From CAZJYI01 sp964550025 (GTDB taxonomy: Bacteria; Verrucomicrobiota; Kiritimatiellia; UBA8416; CAYOBW01): DNA of 64,000 nt. A program made the position numbers and the translations under genes. Every line of letters starts with the position of its first letter. Position 1 is the stretch's first letter. The notes under the pieces were generated by a model. That model was given only the letters and a program-made list of their open reading frames with translations, did no database searches and had not been told where the DNA came from. This document shows positions 36,337 to 45,815 of the stretch, one piece after another. The stretch lies in the NCBI GenBank assembly GCA_964550025.1, contig CAZJYI010000035.1, positions 1 to 64,000 of the forward strand. The letters run 5' to 3'.

Positions 36337-37782
36337 ATGAACCACACGAAGAATTACCGGATCATCCCCTTCGCGGCCGGCGCTCTGCTTGCTTGCGCCG
36401 TGGCACGGTCCGAGGAGGGGTCCGCGCCCTGCAAACCCAGCATTATCTACATCATGGCCGATGACCTCGGCTATGGGGATTTGAGCTGCTGCGGGGCGAC
36501 ACTGTTCAAGACGCCAAACATCGACTCGTTGGCGACAGAGGGCATGCGCTTCACGGATGCGCATTCGCCGCACTCCGTCTGCACACCGACGCGGTACGCC
36601 GTCCTGACCGGTCGCTATGCCTGGCGCGGCCGCTTGAAGAGCAAGGTGCTTTGGAGTGGATATGAGCCGTTACTGGTCGAAAAGGGACGCAAGACCATCG
36701 GCCACATGATGAAGGAACTCGGTTATCACACTGCCCAGATCGGCAAATGGCACCTCGGATGGGGGGATGATGGGGGCAGGACTGATTTCACCGCCGATGT
36801 GTTGCCGCGTGGCCCGCGCGAGTTGGGGTTCGACTACAGTTTCGTCACCGCATCCTGCAAGAACATGTACCCGTACGTGCTCGTCGAGAACCGCAGGGCA
36901 GTGAGCACGATGCGCCTCGATCCCAAGCCCGCAACCGACTTCGAGAAGAGGCACTGTCACGGTCCGCGCCTTGTTGCCGATGACTGGAACACGGCGTTCG
37001 TTGACCAGGCCTATACCGACAAGACCATCAGCTTCCTCCGCAAGCACAAGGCGGAGCATCCGGGACGCCCCTTCTACATCCACCTCACCTATGAAGCGCC
37101 GCACAAGCCGCATGACGTGCCCAAACGCTTCGCGGGCGCATCCGGCGTCAGTCAGCATTGCGACCAGATACTCTACCTGGATGAGCAGGTTGGCCGGGTG
37201 CTCGACACGGTTGACGAGCTGGGCTACAGGGCGACCACACTTATCCTCTTTACCAGCGACAACGGGGCCGAACCGGATGGCGAGGGCAGGAAACGCGGGC
37301 ATCTGACCAATGGCGAGCTGCGCGGCCAGAAACGCTCTCTCTACGAGGGAGGACACCGTGTTCCACTCCTGGCTCGCTGGCCCGGAAGGATTGAGGCCGG
37401 TTCGACCTGCGGTTCGCTTGTCTGCCTGACGGACATGATGGCGACCTTTGCCGCGATCACCGGTTACCGGCTGACCGGCGGCATGGGTGAAGACAGTTTC
37501 AACGCCTGGCCCGCGTTCCTCGGGGGCGACGAGCCCATCAGGACGTCCATCATCCACCAGGACATCTCCGGCACGCTCGGAATACGGGACGGGAAGTGGA
37601 AACTGATCCAGGCAGCTCGCAAGACAAAGATCGATGACGGCAAGAGGTTCGCCGTTTTCGACATGGAGAAGGATTGGCGCGAAACCACCAACCGGCACGA
37701 CACAGAAGCGCATGTGGCGTCTGGGCTCAAGGCGTTGCTGACGAGGCAGAAGCAGGACGGTCGAACCGCTTTAGCAGAGTAA
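36337..37782 (+). CDS. Family S1 sulfatase
   Basis: This 481-residue protein has a signal peptide and a complete sulfatase fold. The metal-binding start is IIYIMADDLGYGDLSCCG. The modification motif is SVCTPTRYAVLTGRY, where Cys82 would be converted to formylglycine, and GYHTAQIGKWHLGWG and FTSDNGAEPDGEG follow. Because the modified residue is Cys, a formylglycine-generating enzyme or anaerobic sulfatase-maturating enzyme is needed; none is encoded in this window. It is the last gene of the LamG-GH95-esterase-sulfatase unit and converges on the regulator at 37827. It probably removes sulfate esters from the glycan attacked by the GH95 enzyme. Confidence 0.93.
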   Translation: MNHTKNYRIIPFAAGALLACAVARSEEGSAPCKPSIIYIMADDLGYGDLSCCGATLFKTPNIDSLATEGMRFTDAHSPHSVCTPTRYAVLTGRYAWRGRLKSKVLWSGYEPLLVEKGRKTIGHMMKELGYHTAQIGKWHLGWGDDGGRTDFTADVLPRGPRELGFDYSFVTASCKNMYPYVLVENRRAVSTMRLDPKPATDFEKRHCHGPRLVADDWNTAFVDQAYTDKTISFLRKHKAEHPGRPFYIHLTYEAPHKPHDVPKRFAGASGVSQHCDQILYLDEQVGRVLDTVDELGYRATTLILFTSDNGAEPDGEGRKRGHLTNGELRGQKRSLYEGGHRVPLLARWPGRIEAGSTCGSLVCLTDMMATFAAITGYRLTGGMGEDSFNAWPAFLGGDEPIRTSIIHQDISGTLGIRDGKWKLIQAARKTKIDDGKRFAVFDMEKDWRETTNRHDTEAHVASGLKALLTRQKQDGRTALAE

Positions 37783-37826
37783 TGGGCTCATTCCTTCGGG
37801 CTTGCGCATGCTGTTGAGGGCCGCGG

Positions 37827-38972
37827 TCAGGCCTCTTCTTCCCCCGCCCGGCTCTGCCGGTAGGCGGCCGGACTGATGCGTAGCCGGCGTTTGAAGGCGC
37901 GGTGGAAGGCGACTCTATTGGTATAGCCGCACTCAGCGGCGATTGAGGAAACCTTGAGGTCCGTCTGCGCCAGCAGCCGTCGGGCCTTTCTCAGCCGCAG
38001 CCTTTCCAGCAGTTCTCCGGGCCGGTCACCGACATACCGTTTGAACAGGTAGTAGAGCCGTCTACGCGAAAGCCCCACCGCATGGGCGACGTCATCGACC
38101 GAGATTGGAGCATGGAAGTGGTCCAGTATATAGCGCGCCGCACGGGCGGCGGTGGGATCTTCTACGGCAAGTGTCTCCGTGCTTCGGCGTTCTTTGATGC
38201 CCTTCGGCTGCAGCAGCACCGGGCCGTCGGGAGCCGGGCGGCCTTGCATCAGGCCATGGAGTACACGTGCTGCTTCGTATCCCATTTCCGCCGCATCAAT
38301 CACGATGCTCGAGAGCGGAACGGGTGAGGCCTCACAGGCCAGGTGGAAATCGCCGATTCCCAGGATGGCGATATCTTCGGGAACCCGCAAGCCGGCGAAC
38401 TTGCACGCCTCGACGGCACCGATCGCGATATGGTCGCCGTTGGAGAAGACCGCGAGAGGTTTGGGCAACTGCTTCAGTTGCTCCACAAGTCGCCGCCGAC
38501 GCCCTTCCCAGGTGCTTTGCTTGCCGCGGCGGCCGGCCGGCAGACCAATCCGGAAGTCTTCGGCGCCGCCGCTCTTCACGCGCGTGGCGAAACCGAGATG
38601 CCGTTCCTGGGCCACGGGATCTCGAGTCTCGGAGTAGAAAACGGCCCGCTTGAAACCCCGCTCGAGGAAGTAGTCGGCAGCCAGGACTCCGATGGCGTGG
38701 TCATCGAGATGAACGTGCGCGGATGCGAACCCGGGGACGATGTACGACATGTCTACGACGGGAACGCCGAGGGATCTGCAGAAGCGGCCGGTTTCCGCAT
38801 GGACCGCCGCCGTGATACAACCGTCCCCACGCCAACCCCACGGTAACTCACGAATGAGGTACGACTCGAGCGAAACATGCCAGCCCGCCGCCAGGGCGAA
38901 ACGCATGATGCCTTCCAGCATGCGTTCATCCTGCCATTCCGTTGCGATCAGGACTGAGAGCTGCTTGTTCAT
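37827..38972 (-). CDS. XylR-type transcriptional regulator (LacI-like sensor plus AraC HTH)
   Basis: The protein (381 aa) has a LacI/periplasmic-binding-like sugar sensor (about 1-270; VVDMSYIVPGFASAHVHLDD, PLAVFSNGDHIAIGAVEACK, EDIAILGIGDF). An AraC-type DNA-binding domain follows (about 280-375; ISVDDVAHAVGLSRRRLYYL and VSSIAAECGYTNRVAFHRAF). This is the plan of E. coli XylR, which binds paired direct repeats. It is divergent from the large LamG protein gene at 39127, and a 21-bp-spaced GTTAC repeat lies between them. It probably responds to a sugar from the target glycan and controls the plus-strand genes to 56.4 kb. A truncated copy of its start lies at 27497-27571. Confidence 0.9.
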   Translation of the reverse strand: MNKQLSVLIATEWQDERMLEGIMRFALAAGWHVSLESYLIRELPWGWRGDGCITAAVHAETGRFCRSLGVPVVDMSYIVPGFASAHVHLDDHAIGVLAADYFLERGFKRAVFYSETRDPVAQERHLGFATRVKSGGAEDFRIGLPAGRRGKQSTWEGRRRRLVEQLKQLPKPLAVFSNGDHIAIGAVEACKFAGLRVPEDIAILGIGDFHLACEASPVPLSSIVIDAAEMGYEAARVLHGLMQGRPAPDGPVLLQPKGIKERRSTETLAVEDPTAARAARYILDHFHAPISVDDVAHAVGLSRRRLYYLFKRYVGDRPGELLERLRLRKARRLLAQTDLKVSSIAAECGYTNRVAFHRAFKRRLRISPAAYRQSRAGEEEA

Positions 38973-38990
38973 GTTCCCCGGTGTACAAAA

Positions 38991-39018
38991 AGTTACTCCA
39001 TGTGCGCAATCAGTTACT
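38991..39018. promoter_or_regulatory. 21-bp-spaced GTTAC direct repeat, copy 2 (candidate regulator site)
   Basis: AGTTACT occurs at 38991-38997 and again at 39012-39018, exactly 21 bp apart. The site lies between the start of the XylR-type regulator and the divergent LamG protein gene. The arrangement is conserved at 27590-27617. It is the best candidate for the regulator's own binding site. Confidence 0.6.
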
Positions 39019-39126
39019 GTGTATGACTCGCGCGGTAAGCCTGGAAATGGGATGATTCGGGCGAGTTATGAGTTGAACCGTTGCGCAAACTGCCGGAGCC
39101 AGGGAACAAGCCGAGGAGAACTGGTG

Positions 39127-42100
39127 ATGACGAAGTACGGAACGTGCAGGGCGTGGGATGCGTTGGGAATTGTGGGCAGGATTGTGGCGGTTGGCATGTT
39201 GGCGGTTACGGCATTGATGGTGATAGTGCCCGGGGCAAATGCCGCATCCGTTACCGTCGGGTACGACAACGTGTTTCGTATTATCGGTGGCAACGATACC
39301 CACAATGACGATCCTGACGACGATTCTTTCTCGGTCTTCGGCAATGGAGATCAAAGGTCGTTCTGCTATACAGCGAACGTGACGTTCTCGAACGCTCTGG
39401 CAGCGGTGCTGGGGGCTTTGGGCCCGAATGAGAAATACCGGATCAACAGCGCCACATTGTACGCCGGAACCGCCGCCGACAATTTCGCTGTCGCTTGTCC
39501 GGCCTACAAGGTGGTCAATCCGGACTATGATCCCACCGATGCCACCTGGCCTTACGCCGACGGGGATCCCGACGTCGCCTGGAACACGGCCGGTTGCGAC
39601 AACAGCACCACGGATTACGATGGCACCGCGGTTGCCGTTGGAGTGGTCAACGGAGATACGACGGAGTGGCGGAACCTGGAGTCCCTGGTGCAGGCCTGGA
39701 TAGACGGAACCGAAACGAATCGCGGCCTCTTCTTCTTCGGCAACTTCGGCGGTGGCCATGCACCCCGCACTTGGCCTAGCAAAGGAAACATCCATTGGAC
39801 GCTGGACGCGGAGATTCCACCGGCGTTACAACTGGCCAACTCCAGTGTATCGGGCATCAGCGCGACCGATGCTACGGCCTCTGCCGAACTGACGTCGCCG
39901 CTCGGAACGGTGAGCTCGGCGCAGGTGTGGCTGGTGTGGTCGGATGTCGCGGACCAGGGCACTTCGCTTTCGAACTGGCCCAACACCAACGCCCCGGCTG
40001 CCTACGTGACCACCGGCACCACGGCGAATGTCACCTTTGGCGGCGGACTGACTGGCAGCACCACCTACCACTATCGTCTGTTCGCGACAAACGCGACCGA
40101 CGGCGCAGGCGCCTGGTCAAGCGCCGACAGTTTTATGACGGCGCTGGATACCAGCGGGTTCCTGAAGAAGATGAAGATCACCTTCAGCGGCTACAGCGAG
40201 ACCGAAACGCTGACGAACTTCCCAGCGCTGGTCGTGTTTTCGAACGGCGTCGGCAGCGGATTCGCCTACAGCCAGTTCGCGTCCGTCGACGGCTATGACC
40301 TGCGCTTTACCGATGAGGATGAAACAACCGAACTCAACTACGAGACCGAGGAATGGAATGTCGGCGGGGTGTCCTATGTCTGGGTGCAGGTGCCGGCGCT
40401 GACCAACAGCGGCCATATCTGGGCGTACTGGGATAATCCATCTCTGGCCGCCGGCCCGGCTGTCTACACCACCAACGGCGCGGTGTGGTCGCAGAACTAC
40501 TCCGGCGTATGGCATATGACCGAGACGGACGCTGTGGACTCCACAACCAATGCCAATAACGGGACAGCAGGCGGTAGTGTTGGGCCGAGCGTGCAGACGG
40601 CCGGCGCGATATCCGACGCGATATCGTTCCCTGGTTCCACCGCAACAATAGGCGGGCAGGCATACATAGACCTGGATGGCTCCGGCTCGCTGAAGATGGG
40701 TAATACCTTCACGTTCAGCGCCTGGACGAAATGGACGGCTGGGAATGACGACAAGTGGGGCAGGATCGTTTCCAAGAAGACAGCGCACAACTCGAATCGC
40801 GGTTGGGGCATAACCCATAGTAACAACGATGATGATGCTCTCGATGTTGCCGGGTCGGGCGCTCATACTACTCTTCAAAACGCCGTCGATAGCTGGAATG
40901 CCGCGAACTGGGAATATGTGACAGCAGTATACAACGGTGCAACAGCATCGATCTATATAAACGGCGCCTTTGTGGGGAATGTCGGCGTTACTTCGGTAGT
41001 AGACGATGATGAACCTCTAGTTATCGGAAACAACGCGGTGCATGGCGAATGGAACTGGTCTGGGGATATTGACGAAGTACGCTGTTCCGATGCGCTGCGC
41101 TCCGCCAACTGGATCATGGCCTGCTACTCGAACCAGGTACGGGGCTCCACGTTCGCCGGGTACGGCGTCGTGGAGGACCTTACGCCTGCCACCGGTCCGC
41201 TTGCGCTATTGAATGTCGGCGTCTCCAACGCCACGATCGCGGTGAACGATGCCACGGTGTATGCCGGCCTGACCTCACCGGATAAGTCACTGAGCTCGGC
41301 GGACATCTACGTGGCCTGGAACGCTACGGCGGACCAGGGCACGAACGCGCTCTCGGCCTGGGGCGTCAACACGAACTACTCGGGCAGTTTCGCGACGGGG
41401 ACGACGGCCACCGCGAACTTCGGCGGCGCGCTGAGCGAGGAAACCACCTACCACTACCGCCTGTTCGCCACGAACGCATCGGGCAACGTGGCCTGGTCGA
41501 AAGCCGACACCGTCACCACGGCTTCCGGAGATCCGGCGGTTAACACCACGAACGGGGCGACGAGCGTCGAAACCGATGCCGCGACGTTGCAGGGCACGCT
41601 GACCTCGACGGGTGCGGCTCCGACAACCGTCTATGCCTACTACGGTACGGCGGACGGGGCAAACAACAAGGCGGCCTGGACCGCGGGCGGCCAGGTCGGC
41701 ACAAGCTCCGGCGCCATGCCGCAGGGTTTTACCACGAACGTCATCGGTCTTGCGGATTCGACGACCTACTACTACCGGTTCTACGCTACGAACATCTATG
41801 GCGATGACTGGAGCGCAACGGCGCGGTTCACGACGAAGCTGGACCCCAGCGCGTTCGAGAGGAAGATGAAGATCGTCTTCAGCGGCTACGATAAGAGCGA
41901 AACGCTGACGAACTTCCCCGCGCTGGTGGTGCTGTCGAATAATGTCGCCAACGGGTTCTCGTATAGCGATTTCGAGTCCGACGACGGCTACGACCTGCGG
42001 TTCGCCGATGCCTCGGAGACGACCGGGCTGAACTACGAGCCTGAGGAATGGAACACCGGCGGGGTTGCCTATGTCTGGGTGCAGGTGCCCGAGCTGACCG

Positions 42101-44262
42101 GCGGCGGCCATATCTGGGCCTACTGGGGCAATGCGTCACTGACGGCCGGCCCGGCCCCCTACACCACCAACGGGGCGACGTGGAGCGAGGGATATCTGGG
42201 CGTCTGGCACCTTAACGAAACCAGTGGCCATCATGCCGATTCGACATCGAACAACTTTGACACCACGACGGAAACCGTCACCACGCAGGGGTCGGCGGCA
42301 GGTAGAATCTCCGGCGCCGACTACTTTGACAGCTCCGATGACAATGTCGTGGCCCCGTCTGTCGGTCTCAGCGATAAAACCTGGACCATCTCGGCATGGT
42401 TGAATCCCGACTCTCTTACCGCATGGGACGGCATTGTGATTACCGAAGGCGCCGGCGACAGACACGGGATGATGTACGACGATCAAAGCAAACTGGGATT
42501 CATGATTGAGGGCCAGCCGTACACCTGGAACGGAGGTCCGGGTATATCGGCGGGGCAGTGGCAAATGGTGTCGATGGCTGTTTCTCCGACCGACGTAAGT
42601 GTCTACGTAAACGATGCATCGGCAACAAACAGCAGCTATGCCGTGCCCGTTCCGGATGCGACCACGGACACATGGTTTATGAGCGATGGCGTCCGCGCAG
42701 GCCGCTACATGGGCGGCACGCTCGATGAGGTCCGCATTTCCGATGTTACCCGGTCTGCCAATTGGATCTGGGCCTGCTACTCGAACCAGGCGGCGGGATC
42801 GACGTTCGCCACGTACGGCGTCGTGATGCCGACAGACACGGCGCCTCCCGTTATCTACAACGATGTCGCAACCGACATTGGCGTAACCACGGCGGTGTTG
42901 AATGGATATCTTACCTGGACAGGAATGGCGGAAACGGCGGTTTGGGTGTACTGGGGCACCAATGATGGGGAGAACGTCAAGGGCGATTGGGACACCTTCG
43001 AAGCCTTGGGCGTCTGTACGAACGACGTGCCTCCGGCCCGGAACTACAGCATGCACCGCACCAACCTTGCCGCCGACACCACCTACTACTACCGTTACTA
43101 CGCCACCAATGACTACGGCGACGGCTGGGCCGCACCGAGCGAGAGTTTCACGACACGTCGCCCCCGGAACGGATTGGTCAAGTCGTTCAAGACGTACAGC
43201 CTCACCCTGGGCGCCGGCATTCATGCCGTCACGAATCCGCTGGCCGGCGGAGAAGACGTGTCCCAATGCGTGCCGTTTGCGACCACGGCGCACGACGGCG
43301 GCGGGGCGAGCTCCGTCGGGTCCTACGTGGCGGACATCTACTTTCTCACGTCCCCAAACCGAGTCGTCGTTGAGCGGGCACGGGGTGAGGGCGCCTTCCA
43401 TGCATCGGTGGCGGTCGTGGAATTTGCCCCCACCGAAGTAAAAGTGTTGTCCGGAGCGTTTTCGATAGCCGAGAATCCGTCCACGGCCACACTGTCTGAA
43501 CCCGTGGATTTGAACCATGCCGCGGCGGTTGCGTACTACCAGGTGAGTTCGTCGGACAGTGACATCAGGGAAGTTCTTCTGATGACCGAGTTGACCTCAC
43601 CCAGCCAGCTCCGGTTCAGCCGGATGTCCGCCGACGACTCGGCCGCTGGGCACTGGTATGTCTTTGAAGCCGTTGACGACGGATTCACTGTTCAGGCCGG
43701 GACCGTTCATGTTGATCTGGAACAAACGCAAGCAGGGCTGGCGCTCGATCCCGTGTCAATGGACAAGACCATGATCATCGCATCCACGAAACACCCGGGA
43801 ACCGTTCCGCCGTGGCCGCCACACGGTCCGGACGTGCGGGGGGGCTGTATGACTGCTGAGTTGGCGGACGACAGGACGGTCCTGGTCAGGAGGAATCATG
43901 CTGTCAACAGGAACAAGAGAGACTGCTACGCCAGTATTTTCGCCATCGAGTTTGCCCGGGACGAGCGCGTTCAGCGCGGTTCGTTTTCGAGCTGGACGGG
44001 CACAGGCTCGAAAACCAGCGCGATCGCCCCTGTCGATACAAGTCTAGCCATGGGGTGGAGCCCGTCGATGGCGGGCTTGATGATGAACGACAACAGGTAT
44101 GAGCGTGCGTTCTGTGGATGCCTTCAGCTCGTGACTATCGGCAGCGAGACCGAGGTCGTCGGCACGCGGAAATCGGCTAACGGCACGGCCTACGGCAGAT
44201 GGGAGGTGGTCGAATGGGCGGCATTCGAGCGCGACGTGGGGCTGATCCTGATCGTCCGGTAG
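39127..44262 (+). CDS. Giant secreted DUF2341/LamG glycan-binding protein
   Basis: The protein (1711 aa from the ATG at 39127, with GAGGAG eight bases upstream; the frame is open further 5') has a signal peptide ending PGANA and a DNRLRE/CBM96-like N-terminal domain (about 40-225). A fibronectin-like segment follows, then a first DUF2341 (about 346-450) and LamG (about 500-650), more fibronectin-like segments, and a second DUF2341 (about 911-1010) and LamG (about 1030-1210). The last 350 residues, from about 1355, are a beta-rich region I do not recognise (for example HASVAVVEFAPTEVKVLSGA). DUF2341 and LamG are associated with carbohydrate binding on the cell surface. It heads the 39-56 kb locus, so it may capture the glycan. 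Confidence 0.88.
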   Translation: MTKYGTCRAWDALGIVGRIVAVGMLAVTALMVIVPGANAASVTVGYDNVFRIIGGNDTHNDDPDDDSFSVFGNGDQRSFCYTANVTFSNALAAVLGALGPNEKYRINSATLYAGTAADNFAVACPAYKVVNPDYDPTDATWPYADGDPDVAWNTAGCDNSTTDYDGTAVAVGVVNGDTTEWRNLESLVQAWIDGTETNRGLFFFGNFGGGHAPRTWPSKGNIHWTLDAEIPPALQLANSSVSGISATDATASAELTSPLGTVSSAQVWLVWSDVADQGTSLSNWPNTNAPAAYVTTGTTANVTFGGGLTGSTTYHYRLFATNATDGAGAWSSADSFMTALDTSGFLKKMKITFSGYSETETLTNFPALVVFSNGVGSGFAYSQFASVDGYDLRFTDEDETTELNYETEEWNVGGVSYVWVQVPALTNSGHIWAYWDNPSLAAGPAVYTTNGAVWSQNYSGVWHMTETDAVDSTTNANNGTAGGSVGPSVQTAGAISDAISFPGSTATIGGQAYIDLDGSGSLKMGNTFTFSAWTKWTAGNDDKWGRIVSKKTAHNSNRGWGITHSNNDDDALDVAGSGAHTTLQNAVDSWNAANWEYVTAVYNGATASIYINGAFVGNVGVTSVVDDDEPLVIGNNAVHGEWNWSGDIDEVRCSDALRSANWIMACYSNQVRGSTFAGYGVVEDLTPATGPLALLNVGVSNATIAVNDATVYAGLTSPDKSLSSADIYVAWNATADQGTNALSAWGVNTNYSGSFATGTTATANFGGALSEETTYHYRLFATNASGNVAWSKADTVTTASGDPAVNTTNGATSVETDAATLQGTLTSTGAAPTTVYAYYGTADGANNKAAWTAGGQVGTSSGAMPQGFTTNVIGLADSTTYYYRFYATNIYGDDWSATARFTTKLDPSAFERKMKIVFSGYDKSETLTNFPALVVLSNNVANGFSYSDFESDDGYDLRFADASETTGLNYEPEEWNTGGVAYVWVQVPELTGGGHIWAYWGNASLTAGPAPYTTNGATWSEGYLGVWHLNETSGHHADSTSNNFDTTTETVTTQGSAAGRISGADYFDSSDDNVVAPSVGLSDKTWTISAWLNPDSLTAWDGIVITEGAGDRHGMMYDDQSKLGFMIEGQPYTWNGGPGISAGQWQMVSMAVSPTDVSVYVNDASATNSSYAVPVPDATTDTWFMSDGVRAGRYMGGTLDEVRISDVTRSANWIWACYSNQAAGSTFATYGVVMPTDTAPPVIYNDVATDIGVTTAVLNGYLTWTGMAETAVWVYWGTNDGENVKGDWDTFEALGVCTNDVPPARNYSMHRTNLAADTTYYYRYYATNDYGDGWAAPSESFTTRRPRNGLVKSFKTYSLTLGAGIHAVTNPLAGGEDVSQCVPFATTAHDGGGASSVGSYVADIYFLTSPNRVVVERARGEGAFHASVAVVEFAPTEVKVLSGAFSIAENPSTATLSEPVDLNHAAAVAYYQVSSSDSDIREVLLMTELTSPSQLRFSRMSADDSAAGHWYVFEAVDDGFTVQAGTVHVDLEQTQAGLALDPVSMDKTMIIASTKHPGTVPPWPPHGPDVRGGCMTAELADDRTVLVRRNHAVNRNKRDCYASIFAIEFARDERVQRGSFSSWTGTGSKTSAIAPVDTSLAMGWSPSMAGLMMNDNRYERAFCGCLQLVTIGSETEVVGTRKSANGTAYGRWEVVEWAAFERDVGLILIVR

Positions 44263-44358
44263 TCCGTGGTTGAAATCGTGACGGCAGCCGAGCCTGGCGT
44301 AGTAGTATCTCGAGCTGGTGGCCGGTAGATCACAACCGGACAGAGCAAAGGAGACATA

Positions 44359-45738
44359 GTGAGAGAGATGAGCAGGTTGTCCAGGCGCGAGTTCATTGGG
44401 TTGACGGCAGCGGTCGGTGGAGCTTCGATGCTGCCTCCGAATGTCATGGCCAGGCGCAGGCGTCGGCGTCTGCCCGCCGTTCCCGAAAACGAGAAACTGA
44501 ACATAGGCTGCGTAGGCGTGGGTGGGTGGCAGGGCGCACGCGATGTCGGCGCAGTCAGCAATCACAACATCTACGCCCTGTGCGACGTGGACAGCAACTA
44601 CCTCGGGGGGATGGCCACGAGATTTCCGCGGGCCAAGACGTACCGGGATTACCGCGAGATGCTCGACAAGGAGTATAAGAACCTGGATGCGGTGACCGTT
44701 ACGATACCCGATCACATGCACGCTTCGGTGGCGATGACGGCGATGGAGAGAGGGCTGCATGTCTATTGCCAGAAACCGCTGGCCCAGTCCATCTGGGAAT
44801 GCCGACAGATGGAGAGGGCCGCCGCGAAGTACCAGGTGGTGACCCAGATGGGGAATCAGGGCTACTCGTGTGAAGCGACCAGGCTGGCATGCGAAATCAT
44901 CTGGTCCGGTCAGATCGGCGATGTGAAGGAGGTCCACGCCATGCATGCAGGCGGTTTCGCGCGAGGTGTAACGCAGTGGCCCGCGGAGGCCGAAGCCCCG
45001 GCGCATCTTGACTGGGACCTGTGGAACGGCCGCGGTCCTCAGAGGGGATACGTGAAAGGGATCCATCCGCACCAATGGCGGGGGTTTCAGGATTACGGCA
45101 CCCAGATGGTTGGTGACTGGGGCGTGCATATGCTCGGTCCGGCGAACTGGGCCCTCGGGCTTGGAGCACCGTCCAGCGTGGAGTGTACCGCGGTAGAAGG
45201 TGTGAATCCTGTGACGTATCCACATTACTCCTGTAAGTTCGAGTTCCCGAAAAGGGAAAACCGGTATGCGAAATCAGAGATGCCGGCAATGGCGCTGTAC
45301 TGGTATGAAGGGAACATGGCCAAGCGCTTCAAGCTTCCCGAGGGCCTTGAATGTCCGGGGTTCGGAAGGACTTACAATACGCTGTTCGTCGGAACCAAGG
45401 GGTACATGGTGACGGGGGGGAGAGGCGAGACCGTCAGGCTGACCCCGGAATCCGCCATGGCCGGCTTTGTGAAGCCGGAGCGCGTCCTTGAACGATCTCC
45501 CGGTCATTTCCAGAACTGGCTGGAGGCGATCAAGGGCGGAACCCCGGACGGAGCATGCTCGAACTTCGGTATTGCCGCGCCATTTACCGAGTGGCTTCTG
45601 TTGGGCACGATCAGTTGGCGATTCCCGAACGAAACGCTCAAGTGGGACGGAAAGAAGCTCCGATTCACAAACAACGCCAAGGCCAACGAGTTTGTCAGAC
45701 CGGACTTCCGCAAAGGCTGGGAAATCAAGGCGGTATAG
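44359..45738 (+). CDS. Exported Gfo/Idh/MocA-family oxidoreductase (Tat signal)
   Basis: The 459-residue protein starts with a Tat signal (LSRREFIGLTAAVGGASML), so it should be exported folded with its NAD(P) cofactor. A Rossmann domain follows (LNIGCVGVGGWQGARD), then YCQKPLA with the conserved Lys139. Gln replaces the more common Glu before the Lys. The C-terminal half is the family's beta-sheet domain. The GTG at 44359 is five bases after AAAGGAG and is preferred to the ATG at 44368. Members oxidise or dehydrate sugars, and exported ones are abundant in PVC bacteria. It lies between the LamG protein and a GH95 gene and probably modifies a sugar unit; the substrate is unknown. Confidence 0.9.
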   Translation: MREMSRLSRREFIGLTAAVGGASMLPPNVMARRRRRRLPAVPENEKLNIGCVGVGGWQGARDVGAVSNHNIYALCDVDSNYLGGMATRFPRAKTYRDYREMLDKEYKNLDAVTVTIPDHMHASVAMTAMERGLHVYCQKPLAQSIWECRQMERAAAKYQVVTQMGNQGYSCEATRLACEIIWSGQIGDVKEVHAMHAGGFARGVTQWPAEAEAPAHLDWDLWNGRGPQRGYVKGIHPHQWRGFQDYGTQMVGDWGVHMLGPANWALGLGAPSSVECTAVEGVNPVTYPHYSCKFEFPKRENRYAKSEMPAMALYWYEGNMAKRFKLPEGLECPGFGRTYNTLFVGTKGYMVTGGRGETVRLTPESAMAGFVKPERVLERSPGHFQNWLEAIKGGTPDGACSNFGIAAPFTEWLLLGTISWRFPNETLKWDGKKLRFTNNAKANEFVRPDFRKGWEIKAV

Positions 45739-45815
45739 TGTTTCGCCCGGGCGGATCTACGCTCCTAATGACATGCGCAGTTGAGACTCGTCTGAAGAAA
45801 GGGAGACGATAAGAG

